64,000 bases of DNA, taken from the NCBI GenBank assembly GCA_903893545.1, contig CAITMJ010000002.1:62001-126000 (forward strand), written 5' to 3'. Position numbers and translations under genes: made by a program. Position 1 is the stretch's first letter. Every line of letters begins with the position of its first letter. Under the pieces are notes generated by a model, which saw only the letters and a list, made by a program, of their open reading frames with translations, was not told the origin of the DNA and made no database searches. Shown piece by piece: positions 44,531 through 53,138 of this stretch. Origin of the DNA: an uncultured Chlamydiae bacterium (GTDB lineage: Bacteria; Chlamydiota; Chlamydiia; Chlamydiales; SM23-39).

Positions 44531-45021
44531 GAAAGACTTTTGCCAATCTTCTTCATCAAGAAATGGAACAGAATGATAAAATCATTGTGTTGTCTGGCGA
44601 TTTGGGATACGGGATGTGGGATGCTATTCGTCGCGATTATCCAAATCGTTTTTGGAATATAGGTTCTTCTGAAATGCTTTTGATTGGGGCGGCAATTGGA
44701 TTGCATTATGAAGGATACATTCCGATATGTTACTCAATTACTCCTTTCTTGATCTATCGACCTTTTGAACTCCTAAGAACATATGTTGATTATGAGAACA
44801 TCCCAATCAAATTGGTTGGCTCAGGAGTTAATGATGATTACAAACATGACGGAATCAGTCATTGGGCATGGGATGTTAAGCAGTATCTCAATCAATTTTC
44901 ATTTTTAGACAACTGTTTTCCAGATACGATGGATGAAATAAAAAGTTCATTCAAGTCGTTTCTCTATTCTAAACATCCTGAAATTATGGTTTTGCGAAAG
45001 CATCCAAAACAAAGAACCTAG
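44527..45021 (+). CDS. Split transketolase, pyrimidine-binding domain only
   Basis: The 164-aa product covers only the pyrimidine-binding domain: 'SGDLGYGMWDAI' then 'NIGSSEMLLIGAAIGLHYEG', where the conserved Glu of 'SSEM' matches the catalytic TPP-activating Glu. The third (C-terminal) transketolase domain is absent. It overlaps the upstream half by ATGA, so the pair is co-translated. Codon/base composition is AT-rich like the three genes before it and unlike the gene after it. Confidence 0.82.
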   Translation: MRKTFANLLHQEMEQNDKIIVLSGDLGYGMWDAIRRDYPNRFWNIGSSEMLLIGAAIGLHYEGYIPICYSITPFLIYRPFELLRTYVDYENIPIKLVGSGVNDDYKHDGISHWAWDVKQYLNQFSFLDNCFPDTMDEIKSSFKSFLYSKHPEIMVLRKHPKQRT

Positions 45022-45026
45022 CCCAC

Positions 45027-45404
45027 TTAAATTTTGTTAGGCAGAGGTTTCTTTTTGCGGCCGAGGAGCTCGAAGAAACGCTTGCCCTTTCGTTTAGAGA
45101 GGATGAGGCGCCGCTCGAGGAGAGTCTCTGTGAGGCTTTTCTTGTATTGGGAGCTTAGAGAATCGAATCGTTTTCTCTTTTCTCGGATCTGTACAATCGA
45201 TAAACGCTTATCTTGCGTTTTCTTTTTTTCGAGGATTTGATCCATTTGCAATAGATGCTGCAAAAGGCTCTCTTGTGTTTTCTGAAAGGCGTCGAGCTCG
45301 GTATCTGAGAGTTTTTGCAACTCTGCATTGCAAAGCACTTCTGCATTGCGGATCAGCTGATCTAGCGTTGTGTCGATGTTTTGAACGATCTCTACGTCTT
45401 GCAT
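45027..45404 (-). CDS. Coiled-coil protein, 125 aa, unknown (possible T3S/flagellar-chaperone-like)
   Basis: Not recognised with confidence. Nearly all residues form a long charged helix with heptads; 'LQKLSDTELDAFQKTQESLL' and a basic C-terminal stretch ('LSKRKGKRFFELLGRKKKP') stand out. The size and charge pattern resemble FlgN/FliJ-type coiled-coil export factors, only as a loose analogy. It converges with the sugar island, 5 nt from its last stop. Confidence 0.6.
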   Translation of the reverse strand: MQDVEIVQNIDTTLDQLIRNAEVLCNAELQKLSDTELDAFQKTQESLLQHLLQMDQILEKKKTQDKRLSIVQIREKRKRFDSLSSQYKKSLTETLLERRLILSKRKGKRFFELLGRKKKPLPNKI

Positions 45405-45490
45405 TGGGCTACCCTTATTTTTGAGGTGTGCTCAAATTCCATTCTTTAAACGATAGGCAGAATTTTGCAAAGCGAAAAAAATTAATCAAC

Positions 45491-45757
45491 TTAGAAAAGA
45501 TCTGAATGGGTTCCCGTTCTCACGAAATGGATTTCCTTAGGCGTTAAACGATAAATGAGAAGCCAGTCTGGTTCAATATGACATTCCCTATGATTCTTAT
45601 AATCTCCCCCTAATTTGTGGTCTTTATGCAAAGGGTCGAGAGTTTCTTCCTTGACCAGCTTCTTCATAACATCTCGAAGCTTGGACATCGACTTCCCTCG
45701 TTTTTCTGTCAATTTAACGTCTCTTTTAAATTGGGAAGTCCTAGTTGGAAGAAGCAT
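45491..45757 (-). CDS. YafQ-type mRNA interferase toxin
   Basis: The 88-aa RelE-superfamily toxin keeps every YafQ active-site residue I can place: His in 'HKDHKLGG', His and Asp in 'ECHIEPDW', and His and Phe in 'RTGTHSDLF'. Such toxins cleave mRNA in the ribosomal A site. Start and antitoxin stop overlap as TAATG, which shows translational coupling. Confidence 0.9.
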   Translation of the reverse strand: MLLPTRTSQFKRDVKLTEKRGKSMSKLRDVMKKLVKEETLDPLHKDHKLGGDYKNHRECHIEPDWLLIYRLTPKEIHFVRTGTHSDLF

Positions 45758-45996
45758 TAAATCCCCAGATCTTCAAAAAGTTCATCCAGGCTATTGAATT
45801 TTTTTAGTCCTTTTCCTGTTTCCGATTGTCGAATCGCTTTAATAGTTACTTTATTGGGCTTTCTGTGCATAAATTCGTCCACGCTTATCAATACGAGACC
45901 TTTTATTGTAGTTCCCATCATGGAAGCTGCCATTTTCAGACGCTTGTGGTCTGCTTTTGGCAGATCTATGGTAAGTCTTGCTGTTTTTGTACTCAT
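45757..45996 (-). CDS. RelB/DinJ-like antitoxin
   Basis: The 79-aa product has an N-terminal ribbon-helix-helix ('ARLTIDLPKADHKRLKMAAS' then 'MGTTIKGLV') for operator binding and an acidic C-terminal tail ('FNSLDELFEDLG') that would wrap and block the toxin. It is the first gene of a two-gene module on the minus strand. Autoregulation is expected for the family. Confidence 0.85.
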   Translation of the reverse strand: MSTKTARLTIDLPKADHKRLKMAASMMGTTIKGLVLISVDEFMHRKPNKVTIKAIRQSETGKGLKKFNSLDELFEDLGI

Positions 45997-46128
45997 AATT
46001 TACTCCAGGTTCGATAGTATACCACATACACAGAAATACAGAAACTTGTAAATTTTTTTTTCCAGGTTCCTATCCTGCTATCGATTTCAAAAGCGAAAAA
46101 ATAATTATTGGTGTAGCATAGCCAACTT

Positions 46129-46899
46129 ATGATTGGATTTTGTCCGTTAGCTTCTGGATCGAGGGGAAATGCGATTTTCGTCGGCACGAAAAATACAAGG
46201 GTATTGATCGATGCTGGCATTCGGACAAAGACCATTGTCGAGAGATTAAAAGAGATCGATGTAGAGCTAGAGAGCTTGCAGGCGATTTTGATTACGCATG
46301 AGCATACGGATCATATTGCAGGGCTTGCTGTGCTCGCAGAGCGGTTGAAGATTCCAGTTTTGGCCAATGCCGAAACAGCGAAGGGAATTATTGCGGCATT
46401 GGGCGTTCGGCCGAAATTTAAAATCTTTGCCAGCGGCGAAACATTTGAGTTTGGAGAATTGGAAATCCATCCGTTTAGCATTCCGCACGATACGCTCGAC
46501 CCGGTTGCATTTACGGTGCATACAGGAAGAGAAAAGGTGGGGTTTTGCGCCGATTTGGGACATGTGACGTCGATGGTTCGAAAACAACTGGAAGGCTGTG
46601 ATTACTTGTATGTCGAGGCCAATCACCAGCCATCGATGGTACACGCTTCTGCAAGGCCAGAGGTGTATAAGATGCGAGTGCTGAGCAGGCAGGGACACCT
46701 TTCCAATGAAGATTGCGGGCAGCTATTGGCGTCGGTGATCCATCCGGGATTAAAACACATTCACTTGGCCCATTTATCTAGCGAGTGCAATGCAGAAGAG
46801 GTGGCGCTGCGAGTGGTCAAAGAGGCTCTTGCCGGAAAGGATGTAGAGATCTCCATTGCTTATCAGGATAAACTCTCTAAACCAATGCGGTTTATATGA
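46129..46899 (+). CDS. MBL-fold metal-dependent hydrolase (YycJ/WalJ-like)
   Basis: The 256-aa protein begins 'MIGFCPLASGSRGNAIFVG' and has the metallo-beta-lactamase metal motif 'THEHTDHIAG' (about residues 53-60) plus 'SIPHDTLDPVAF' and 'HLAHLSSECN'. Relatives include the single-domain YycJ, an exonuclease-like factor linked to cell-wall control. The start context is weak. Its stop overlaps the start of a RING-like protein by ATGA. Confidence 0.85.
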   Translation: MIGFCPLASGSRGNAIFVGTKNTRVLIDAGIRTKTIVERLKEIDVELESLQAILITHEHTDHIAGLAVLAERLKIPVLANAETAKGIIAALGVRPKFKIFASGETFEFGELEIHPFSIPHDTLDPVAFTVHTGREKVGFCADLGHVTSMVRKQLEGCDYLYVEANHQPSMVHASARPEVYKMRVLSRQGHLSNEDCGQLLASVIHPGLKHIHLAHLSSECNAEEVALRVVKEALAGKDVEISIAYQDKLSKPMRFI

Positions 46900-47237
46900 A
46901 TAGTATTCAAGCGTTTCGACAAGACTTTGAGTGTCCCATTTGTTGGGAAGATGTTCACGAAGGAAAAGGGCATTCAATCAATGAAAGAATCTCTCATATT
47001 TTTTGCGAGTCTTGTCTTACAAGGTGGTTGAAAGAACGTGCGGAGTGCCCCTTTTGCCAAAAACCTTTGCAAGAAAGAAGTGTTTCGTTTTTTATTCCTA
47101 TATTGGAGATGACCGACATCAATGAAATACCTCTTGGGAGAGAAGGAAGGCGGTCTCCTGGTCTTGACAATTCTATCTATAAAACTGTAGTAGGAGTGGC
47201 TCTTATAGCGCTCGGTAGCTACTGTTTTTTCTTATAA
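46896..47237 (+). CDS. Tail-anchored RING-like (E3 ligase-like) protein, copy 1
   Basis: The 113-aa protein has an N-terminal RING-like finger and a C-terminal membrane segment (about residues 94-112, ending 'ALIALGSYCFFL'). Ligands: C13, C16, H34, C37, C40, C51, C54 in C-x2-C...H-x2-C-x2-C...C-x2-C order. The third ligand, normally Cys two residues before H34, is Ile; H26 may substitute. RING/U-box proteins are eukaryotic-like and occur in environmental chlamydiae as suspected ubiquitin-pathway effectors; a role is inferred. Its ATG overlaps the MBL gene's stop. Confidence 0.8.
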   Translation: MNSIQAFRQDFECPICWEDVHEGKGHSINERISHIFCESCLTRWLKERAECPFCQKPLQERSVSFFIPILEMTDINEIPLGREGRRSPGLDNSIYKTVVGVALIALGSYCFFL

Positions 47238-47356
47238 GGGGCCCTTGCCGGGCCGCCCATTCAAGATGTAATACTTTATACAAAGTAGTAATAAATTTTT
47301 TAGTATTACCAATTGTGTATTGTTTTAAATTCTGATTATCTGATAAAATATTTCTC

Positions 47357-47698
47357 ATGAATAGTATTAGAATGTTCAAACAAGACTTTAACTGCTCCAT
47401 TTGCTTTGAGGATTTTCACGAAGGGAAAGGACATTTAACTGAAGAAAAAATTTCCCATGTTTTTTGCAAGTGTTGTCTTGAAAAGTGGTTGGAACGAGAT
47501 TTGCGTTGCCCACTTTGTCAGAAGTCTTTGCAAGAAAAGGGGAGAGGCAATTCTTTCGTGGTTATCCCCATACTGGAAGAGAGGCCCGTCCAGGAAATAG
47601 GGGAAGCTCGTGAGCTGGCAGCGATAGATTCTATCGCTGGTATTTATGCAGCAAGCATGGGCTTTTTAGTCTTGAGTGCTTACTATTTTTTCTCGTAA
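47357..47698 (+). CDS. Tail-anchored RING-like (E3 ligase-like) protein, copy 2
   Basis: A 113-aa paralogue of the gene 120 nt upstream with the same ligand positions (C13, C16, H26, H34, C37, C40, C51, C54; Ile at 32) and a C-terminal hydrophobic segment ('YAASMGFLVLSAYYFFS'). Sequence between the RING and the anchor has diverged. TTGTTT and TAAAAT 18 nt apart (47320-47349) would start transcription just upstream of the ATG, giving a nearly leaderless mRNA. It overlaps the convergent malic enzyme gene by 16 nt. Confidence 0.8.
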   Translation: MNSIRMFKQDFNCSICFEDFHEGKGHLTEEKISHVFCKCCLEKWLERDLRCPLCQKSLQEKGRGNSFVVIPILEERPVQEIGEARELAAIDSIAGIYAASMGFLVLSAYYFFS

Positions 47699-49383
47699 GG
47701 GACGTAGGTCGGCGTCCACATCGTTTGCAAGATGCGCCGATGGATCTGATCGGGTGTGCAAGGATCGGCAAGGCCTAGATGGACAGCCTCTTGCGCGACA
47801 GCGAGGGCAACTTGAAAAGAGACTTCCCGAATTTTTGTCAGTGGCGGCAATAGGTTTGTATGACCATCTTTTGCCGGAGATGCTGCGGCAAGAGCTTTAG
47901 CAGCGGCCATGAACATTGAATCGGTGACTTTTCTCGCTTTTACGGCGATGATTCCGAGTCCCATGCCAGGGAAGATGTAAGAGTTATTGGTCTGATCGAC
48001 GCGGAATGGTTTCCCATCTTTTTCAACAGGGGCAAAGGGGCTGCCTGTTCCCATGATCACTTTACCTTTAGTCCATTGGATGAGATCGGCTGGCTTCGCC
48101 TCGCTATTGAGGGTGGGATTTGAAAGTGGGAAGATAATAGGATGCTCAACGTGTGAGGCCATTTCTCGTACGATCTCTTCGGTAAAAACTCCCCCTTGTC
48201 CAGAAACGCCGATAAGAAGGGTTGGCTTTACATTTTTGACAACGTCTAGAAGAGTTATTTTATCGCCTGATCGCTTCCAATTGGAAAGTTTTGCAGCTGG
48301 TTGAGCAAATGGCTTTTGGAAGGGAAGAAGATGCGTGGATTGATCGGTAATGAGTCCTGTTCTATCTAGTAAATAAAATCGACCGCGCGCTTCTTCTTCT
48401 GAAAGGCCATCTTCCATCATGGCGTGCAAGATGAGGGTGCTGATCCCTGTGCCGGCAGAACCTGCGCCTAAAATGACGATGCGCTGGTCGCGGAGTTTTG
48501 TTTTTGCGACTTGCACAGCGGCCAAAAGCGTTCCTGTAGCTACGGCGGCAGTTCCCTGGATGTCGTCGTTGAAAGAGCAGAGCTCATCGCGGTATTTTTC
48601 AAGGATTGTGCTGGCGTTGTTTTTAGCAAAATCTTCCCATTGTAAAAGAACGTGTGGGAAGCGTTTTTTGACAGCGGTGACAAAAAGGTCGATGAAGTCG
48701 TCGTATTCTTGTCCCCGAATGCGGTTGTGTTTCCAACCGATATAGAGGGGGTCATTGAGTCGTTCGACATTGTCTGTGCCGGTATCGAGAATGATGGGGA
48801 GCGATCCTTTTGGGTGGAGTCCTGCGCAAGCGGTATAAAGGCTGAGTTTGCCGATGGGAATTCCCATTCCGCCAGCGCCTTGATCGCCCAGGCCTAAGAT
48901 CCTCTCTCCATCGGAGACGACAATGACGTCGGTATGGCTAAATCGGGGATTTGCGAGGATTTTGTCGATGTGTTTTCGGAAGGGGTAGGAGATAAAGAGC
49001 CCTCGCGGACGGCGGTAGATGTGGCTAAAATAGACGCAGCCATCGCCTACGCCGGGTGTGTAAATGATAGGGAGACATTCTTCGAGATAATTGGTGAGTA
49101 GGTCGTAAAAGACGGTCTCGTTGGAGTCTTGGAGGTCTCGGAGGTAAATATATTTTTCAAGGGTCGATTGCTTGGCCTTAAAGGCGTTGTAGGAGCGGAG
49201 TCTTTGGAGTTCGATATTCGAGATTTGAGGGGGCAATAGGCCGTGGAGGTGAAACTCGGTCCGTTCTTTTTCAGAAAAGGCCATTCCCTTGTTGAGAATG
49301 GGGTTTGTTAAAAGGGCGTAATCGGAGAGTCCAACTTCTGCAAATGGCTGGCCGTTAGAGTCTGTTGAAAACTTGTAGTCCAT
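47683..49383 (-). CDS. maeA: NAD-type malic enzyme
   Basis: Malic enzyme decarboxylates malate to pyruvate. The 566-aa protein starts at an ATG preceded by AAAGGAA; a TTG two codons upstream is not needed. Motifs include 'LPIIYTPGVGDGCVYFS', 'SDGERILGLGDQGAGGMGIP', 'DNVERLNDPLYIGW' and the Rossmann site 'ILGAGSAGTGI'. 'DDIQGTAAVATGTLLAA' is the divalent-metal region. Length and motif layout match the large SfcA/MaeA class. Confidence 0.95.
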   Translation of the reverse strand: MDYKFSTDSNGQPFAEVGLSDYALLTNPILNKGMAFSEKERTEFHLHGLLPPQISNIELQRLRSYNAFKAKQSTLEKYIYLRDLQDSNETVFYDLLTNYLEECLPIIYTPGVGDGCVYFSHIYRRPRGLFISYPFRKHIDKILANPRFSHTDVIVVSDGERILGLGDQGAGGMGIPIGKLSLYTACAGLHPKGSLPIILDTGTDNVERLNDPLYIGWKHNRIRGQEYDDFIDLFVTAVKKRFPHVLLQWEDFAKNNASTILEKYRDELCSFNDDIQGTAAVATGTLLAAVQVAKTKLRDQRIVILGAGSAGTGISTLILHAMMEDGLSEEEARGRFYLLDRTGLITDQSTHLLPFQKPFAQPAAKLSNWKRSGDKITLLDVVKNVKPTLLIGVSGQGGVFTEEIVREMASHVEHPIIFPLSNPTLNSEAKPADLIQWTKGKVIMGTGSPFAPVEKDGKPFRVDQTNNSYIFPGMGLGIIAVKARKVTDSMFMAAAKALAAASPAKDGHTNLLPPLTKIREVSFQVALAVAQEAVHLGLADPCTPDQIHRRILQTMWTPTYVPYEKK

Positions 49384-49619
49384 AGACAATTCCTTTCAAT
49401 TAGAGGGGTCTAGTAAATAGGATTGGGGACTAAAAGTCAAGGGACATAACTCAGGTTCTGTCGATTTTCAATTCTTCTTTGGGCGCAGTATCCACCCTCC
49501 AAAAAAATCGAAAACCGACCAAAGAGCCTATACTTTAGCTAGCCACTAAAATCTTTATGTGGCACCGTAATCCGTTCATTTTTTTTGGGGATTTGTGTGG
49601 ATAAAACAAGGGACAGGAT

Positions 49620-50042
49620 ATGCAAGATCGCAAGCGGCATGATGAGCAGGATAAATTTAGTGAGATAACAAAGACGATTTTAGGGTGTTGCTTCGATGTC
49701 ATCAATATGCTTGGTAGCGGTTTTGTCGAATCGATTTACCGAAATGCTCTAGTGATTGCACTCAATGACAGTGGATTAGACGTTTCCGCCGAACGTGGAT
49801 TTGAGGTCGTTTTTCGAGGGAGGAAGATCGGGATATTTGTTCCTGATCTCATCGTAGAAAAGCAGGTGATTGTCGAGTTAAAAAGCTGCGAATATCTTAC
49901 GGGAGAACATCAAGCGCAGCTAATCAATTATCTAGCAGTGACGAATTTGTCAGTTGGCCTATTGGCAAATTTTGGGAAAAGAAAGTTGGAATACAGAAGA
50001 GTACATCATCCTGCGTATCATGCAAATCCTGTTCCTTTTTGA
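49620..50042 (+). CDS. GxxExxY protein (PD-(D/E)XK-like)
   Basis: The 140-aa protein carries 'GSGFVESIYRNAL' (GxxExxY) and a nuclease-like core 'VPDLIVEKQVIVELKSCEYL' then 'HQAQLINYLAV', where D, E and K match the PD-(D/E)XK layout. The family is widespread but its substrate is unknown. GGGACAGG precedes the ATG. The 236-nt space before it holds no recognisable gene. Confidence 0.85.
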   Translation: MQDRKRHDEQDKFSEITKTILGCCFDVINMLGSGFVESIYRNALVIALNDSGLDVSAERGFEVVFRGRKIGIFVPDLIVEKQVIVELKSCEYLTGEHQAQLINYLAVTNLSVGLLANFGKRKLEYRRVHHPAYHANPVPF

Positions 50043-50071
50043 AGATTAAAATAATGTTATGCGCATTAGGT

Positions 50072-52384
50072 CTAGTCAAGGTCTGGATTTTCTTCGTCTT
50101 CGAAGAGGTCATTGGAAGCTTTTGGGCCGGTTAGGACGCGGCGGGGTTTGGCCCCTTCTTGTGGGCCGATAATGCCGTTGGCTTCGAGCTCATCCATTAG
50201 GCTAGCAGCTCTAGCATAGCCGATCTTGAGCTTGCGCTGCAAAAAGGTTGTGGAGGCATTTTTTGAACTGAGGACGGTGGTCAGAGCCTGGTCATAGAGC
50301 GGGTCATTGCCTTTTGCGTCTTCTTTTTCTAGGCCTAACTCAAGCGATTTAAAGGAGTCGAAAGAGGGGATGAGGTAGTTCGGGGGGGACTGGCTACAGC
50401 TAAAGGTGACGACTTGGTTGATGTCTTCATCGCTGATATAGGCGCCTTGGGCCCGGACGAGTTGGGAGGAGCCAGGCGGCAGGAAGAGGAGATCTCCGTT
50501 CCCGAGGAGGCTCTCTGCGCCAATTTCATCGAGGACGATCTGGGAATTGACGCGGCTGGCTACTTTAAACGAGATGCGAGTTGGAATGTTGGCTTTAATG
50601 ATGCCGGTGATCACTTCGCGCGACGGTCTTTGCGTGGCTAAAATGAGGTGGATGCCGACAGCTCTTGCCATTTGGGCAATCCGGGCAATCGGCGTTTCGA
50701 TATCGGCACTCGAGACCATCATGAGGTCTGCAAATTCATCGACAATTGCGACGATGAAGGGCATTTGCTCTGGGATTGGAATATTGAGCGACGCTTCGAG
50801 GTCTTTATTGATTTTACGGCTATTGAAGGCAGAGATATTGCGAAGGCCGAGTTGTTTTAGAATTTCGTAGCGCACTTGCATCTCTTTGACGAGCCACTGA
50901 AGGGCGGCATATGCGCCGTGCGGTTCAGTGATGACGGGCGCGATCATATGGGGCAGACGAGAATATTGGGTCAGCTCTACTTTTTTCGGGTCGACCATGA
51001 GGAGTTTTACTTCGTCTGGGCGGGCGTTGAGGAGGATCGACATGACAATGGTATTGATGCAGACCGATTTTCCAGAGCCCGTTGCGCCGGCGATCAAGCA
51101 GTGAGGCATTTTCGTCAAATCTGAAAAGACACATTCTCCATTGACCGCTTTGCCGAGTAAGATGGGGATTTGGAGTTTGCGCCCTTTTTGCTGGTATTGG
51201 AGAAGGAGTTCTTTGAAGTTGACTTCTTGGGGATGAAGAGCGGGCACTTCGACGCCGACGGCAGCTTTTCCTGGAATCGGGGCGACGATGCGAAGCGATT
51301 TGGCTTGCATATTGAGCGCGATATCATTTTCAAGCGCTTTGATTTTTTGGACTTTTACGCCAATGGATGGATGCACTTCGAACGAGGTGATGGTCGGTCC
51401 GCTATTGATCTCTCCCACTTTTGCTTCGATTCCAAAGCTTCGGAGCGTCTCTTCGAGGATTTCCGCTTGTTTTACAAGGTCTTTTTTTAGCGTTGGCTGG
51501 TCAATCTTTTGGACGGCGCTCGAGAGGAGATTTGGCGAGGGGATTTTATAGGAGGCATCGGATTTGACCATTAAACTTTTTGTCGGAATGGGGATGGTCT
51601 CTTTGAGTGTTTTTTTCGGGAATGAGAGCTCTTTTCTTGGAGGAGGAGGCAGTAAGTCGGAGAGCTTTTTTTTCGGAGGGAGGTCTACCGGAAGATTGAT
51701 TTTTGGTGCAGTGGGAAGTCCAGCATAATGTTTAGGCGCTCCTTGAGGTTTTTGAAAACTCTTCCGTATCCACTGCACGGTTTTTTTGATCCCGGCGGTC
51801 AATAACACCAGGTTGGCAAGGACGCGAACTTTTGTCAGCAGCAAGAAGGCAGTCAGGCTTAACGTAGAGAAGATGAGCGTCGTGCCGACCGAACTTAGGA
51901 TTTGCTGCAGATTGATGTAGGGAAGATCGGCAAAAAGATAATAGAAGGGAGCTCCTCCGAGGTTGACGCGAGTGATTGTCCGCGGATAGGGGGAGTAGAC
52001 AACGGTCATTTCGGTAATCACCCGATCTTCAAAGGCGATCGCTTTTGTCGGAAAATGTTCTGCAAACACATTGAGAAGAATGCAAGTGGAGCAAAGGAGA
52101 AGAAGGAAATAGAGATGGTCGTAAGAGATGTGTGGGTTTTTCTGATTTTTTAAGAGTTTTACGCCGCTGTAAAAAAGATAGACGGGAAGAAGGTAAGCGC
52201 CGAGGCCAAAGACGTATTCGCTGCCAAGCGCTGCGATGTATCCTGCGATCCCAAGCCAATTTGCGCTAGGCTGCATGAAATGAAAACTGATGAGGGAAAA
52301 AAGACCTAAAACGGCGAGCGCTACAAGGATAAATCCCTTTGCGTCGGAGTTTAGAAGAGGACTTTTTTTTGTTTTCTTAGCCAT
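50072..52384 (-). CDS. ftsK: DNA translocase FtsK
   Basis: FtsK moves DNA at the septum during chromosome segregation. The 770-aa protein has about four N-terminal membrane helices (to ~200), a Pro/Lys-rich linker, a RecA-like motor with Walker A 'AGATGSGKSVC' (about residue 432) and 'LMVDPKKVELTQY', and a winged-helix gamma domain near the C-terminus ('FLQRKLKIGYARAASLMDE') that binds KOPS-like sequences. It overlaps uppP by 8 nt. Confidence 0.97.
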   Translation of the reverse strand: MAKKTKKSPLLNSDAKGFILVALAVLGLFSLISFHFMQPSANWLGIAGYIAALGSEYVFGLGAYLLPVYLFYSGVKLLKNQKNPHISYDHLYFLLLLCSTCILLNVFAEHFPTKAIAFEDRVITEMTVVYSPYPRTITRVNLGGAPFYYLFADLPYINLQQILSSVGTTLIFSTLSLTAFLLLTKVRVLANLVLLTAGIKKTVQWIRKSFQKPQGAPKHYAGLPTAPKINLPVDLPPKKKLSDLLPPPPRKELSFPKKTLKETIPIPTKSLMVKSDASYKIPSPNLLSSAVQKIDQPTLKKDLVKQAEILEETLRSFGIEAKVGEINSGPTITSFEVHPSIGVKVQKIKALENDIALNMQAKSLRIVAPIPGKAAVGVEVPALHPQEVNFKELLLQYQQKGRKLQIPILLGKAVNGECVFSDLTKMPHCLIAGATGSGKSVCINTIVMSILLNARPDEVKLLMVDPKKVELTQYSRLPHMIAPVITEPHGAYAALQWLVKEMQVRYEILKQLGLRNISAFNSRKINKDLEASLNIPIPEQMPFIVAIVDEFADLMMVSSADIETPIARIAQMARAVGIHLILATQRPSREVITGIIKANIPTRISFKVASRVNSQIVLDEIGAESLLGNGDLLFLPPGSSQLVRAQGAYISDEDINQVVTFSCSQSPPNYLIPSFDSFKSLELGLEKEDAKGNDPLYDQALTTVLSSKNASTTFLQRKLKIGYARAASLMDELEANGIIGPQEGAKPRRVLTGPKASNDLFEDEENPDLD

Positions 52385-53123
52385 TTAACATCCAAATCAT
52401 CAAAAGCCCAAGGCATAAACAATACCACGCAAAGCCTTGCACTTTTGCCCGTTGATAGACAAAGAACACAAACCGCACGGCGATAAGTCCTACAGCGAGC
52501 GAGGCGATAAATCCAACGGCGCAATCGCTTAAAAACACTTTTGGCGCATCGCTTTGGATCAGCTTCCAGCTCTCTAGGATTTCTCCGCCCAAAATGGTCG
52601 GAACGGCCAGCAAAAAGGAAAATTTCGCTGCATCGATCCATTCCCACTTACAAAACCTTGCGACGGCAATCGTCGAGCCGCTTCTGGAAAGTCCGGGCAA
52701 AAGAGCCAATCCCTGCATCATACCAATGAATAGCACACTCGTCCATTTTTTCTCTTGCGTAGGCGCTCGATTTTTAGACGCGAGGAATAAGAGAAGCGCA
52801 GTCAAGAGGAGAAAATAGCCGGTATAGGCAGGAGATCGGAAAGATTTTAACAAAAAATAAGAGGGGATTAAAGGGAGAAGGGCCAGGGTAAATAGTGCGA
52901 TTTTACGCACGTCGCAAAGAACTTGCCAAATCTCTTTGCGTAAAAAAAAGACGAGGGCGGTCCAGGTTCCGGCATGACAGGCTAAGTCGAAATAGAGCCA
53001 CTCTTGCCCTTCAGGCAGGCCTAGAAAATAGCGGACAAGTCTTAGATGGGCAGAGGAACTAACGGGGAAAAATTCGGTGATCCCTTGAACGATGCCGAGG
53101 AGGAGTGCTTCGAAGGTATGCAC
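52377..53123 (-). CDS. uppP: Undecaprenyl-diphosphatase UppP (BacA)
   Basis: UppP recycles the lipid carrier of peptidoglycan synthesis. Taking the GTG at 53123 (TTTAGG upstream) gives 248 aa; the frame is open upstream only across tRNA-His. Conserved BacA motifs are 'TEFFPVSSSAHL' near the N-terminus and 'LPGLSRSGSTIAVARF', which hold the catalytic Glu and Arg residues. About seven membrane helices. It is co-transcribed with ftsK. Confidence 0.95.
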   Translation of the reverse strand: MHTFEALLLGIVQGITEFFPVSSSAHLRLVRYFLGLPEGQEWLYFDLACHAGTWTALVFFLRKEIWQVLCDVRKIALFTLALLPLIPSYFLLKSFRSPAYTGYFLLLTALLLFLASKNRAPTQEKKWTSVLFIGMMQGLALLPGLSRSGSTIAVARFCKWEWIDAAKFSFLLAVPTILGGEILESWKLIQSDAPKVFLSDCAVGFIASLAVGLIAVRFVFFVYQRAKVQGFAWYCLCLGLLMIWMLNG

Positions 53124-53138
53124 AGGATGCCTAAAATG

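Noticed and set aside
44500..44540. Frameshifted transketolase pseudogene
   Set aside because: The halves meet as an ATGA overlap, each with intact domain motifs, and split transketolases are known.
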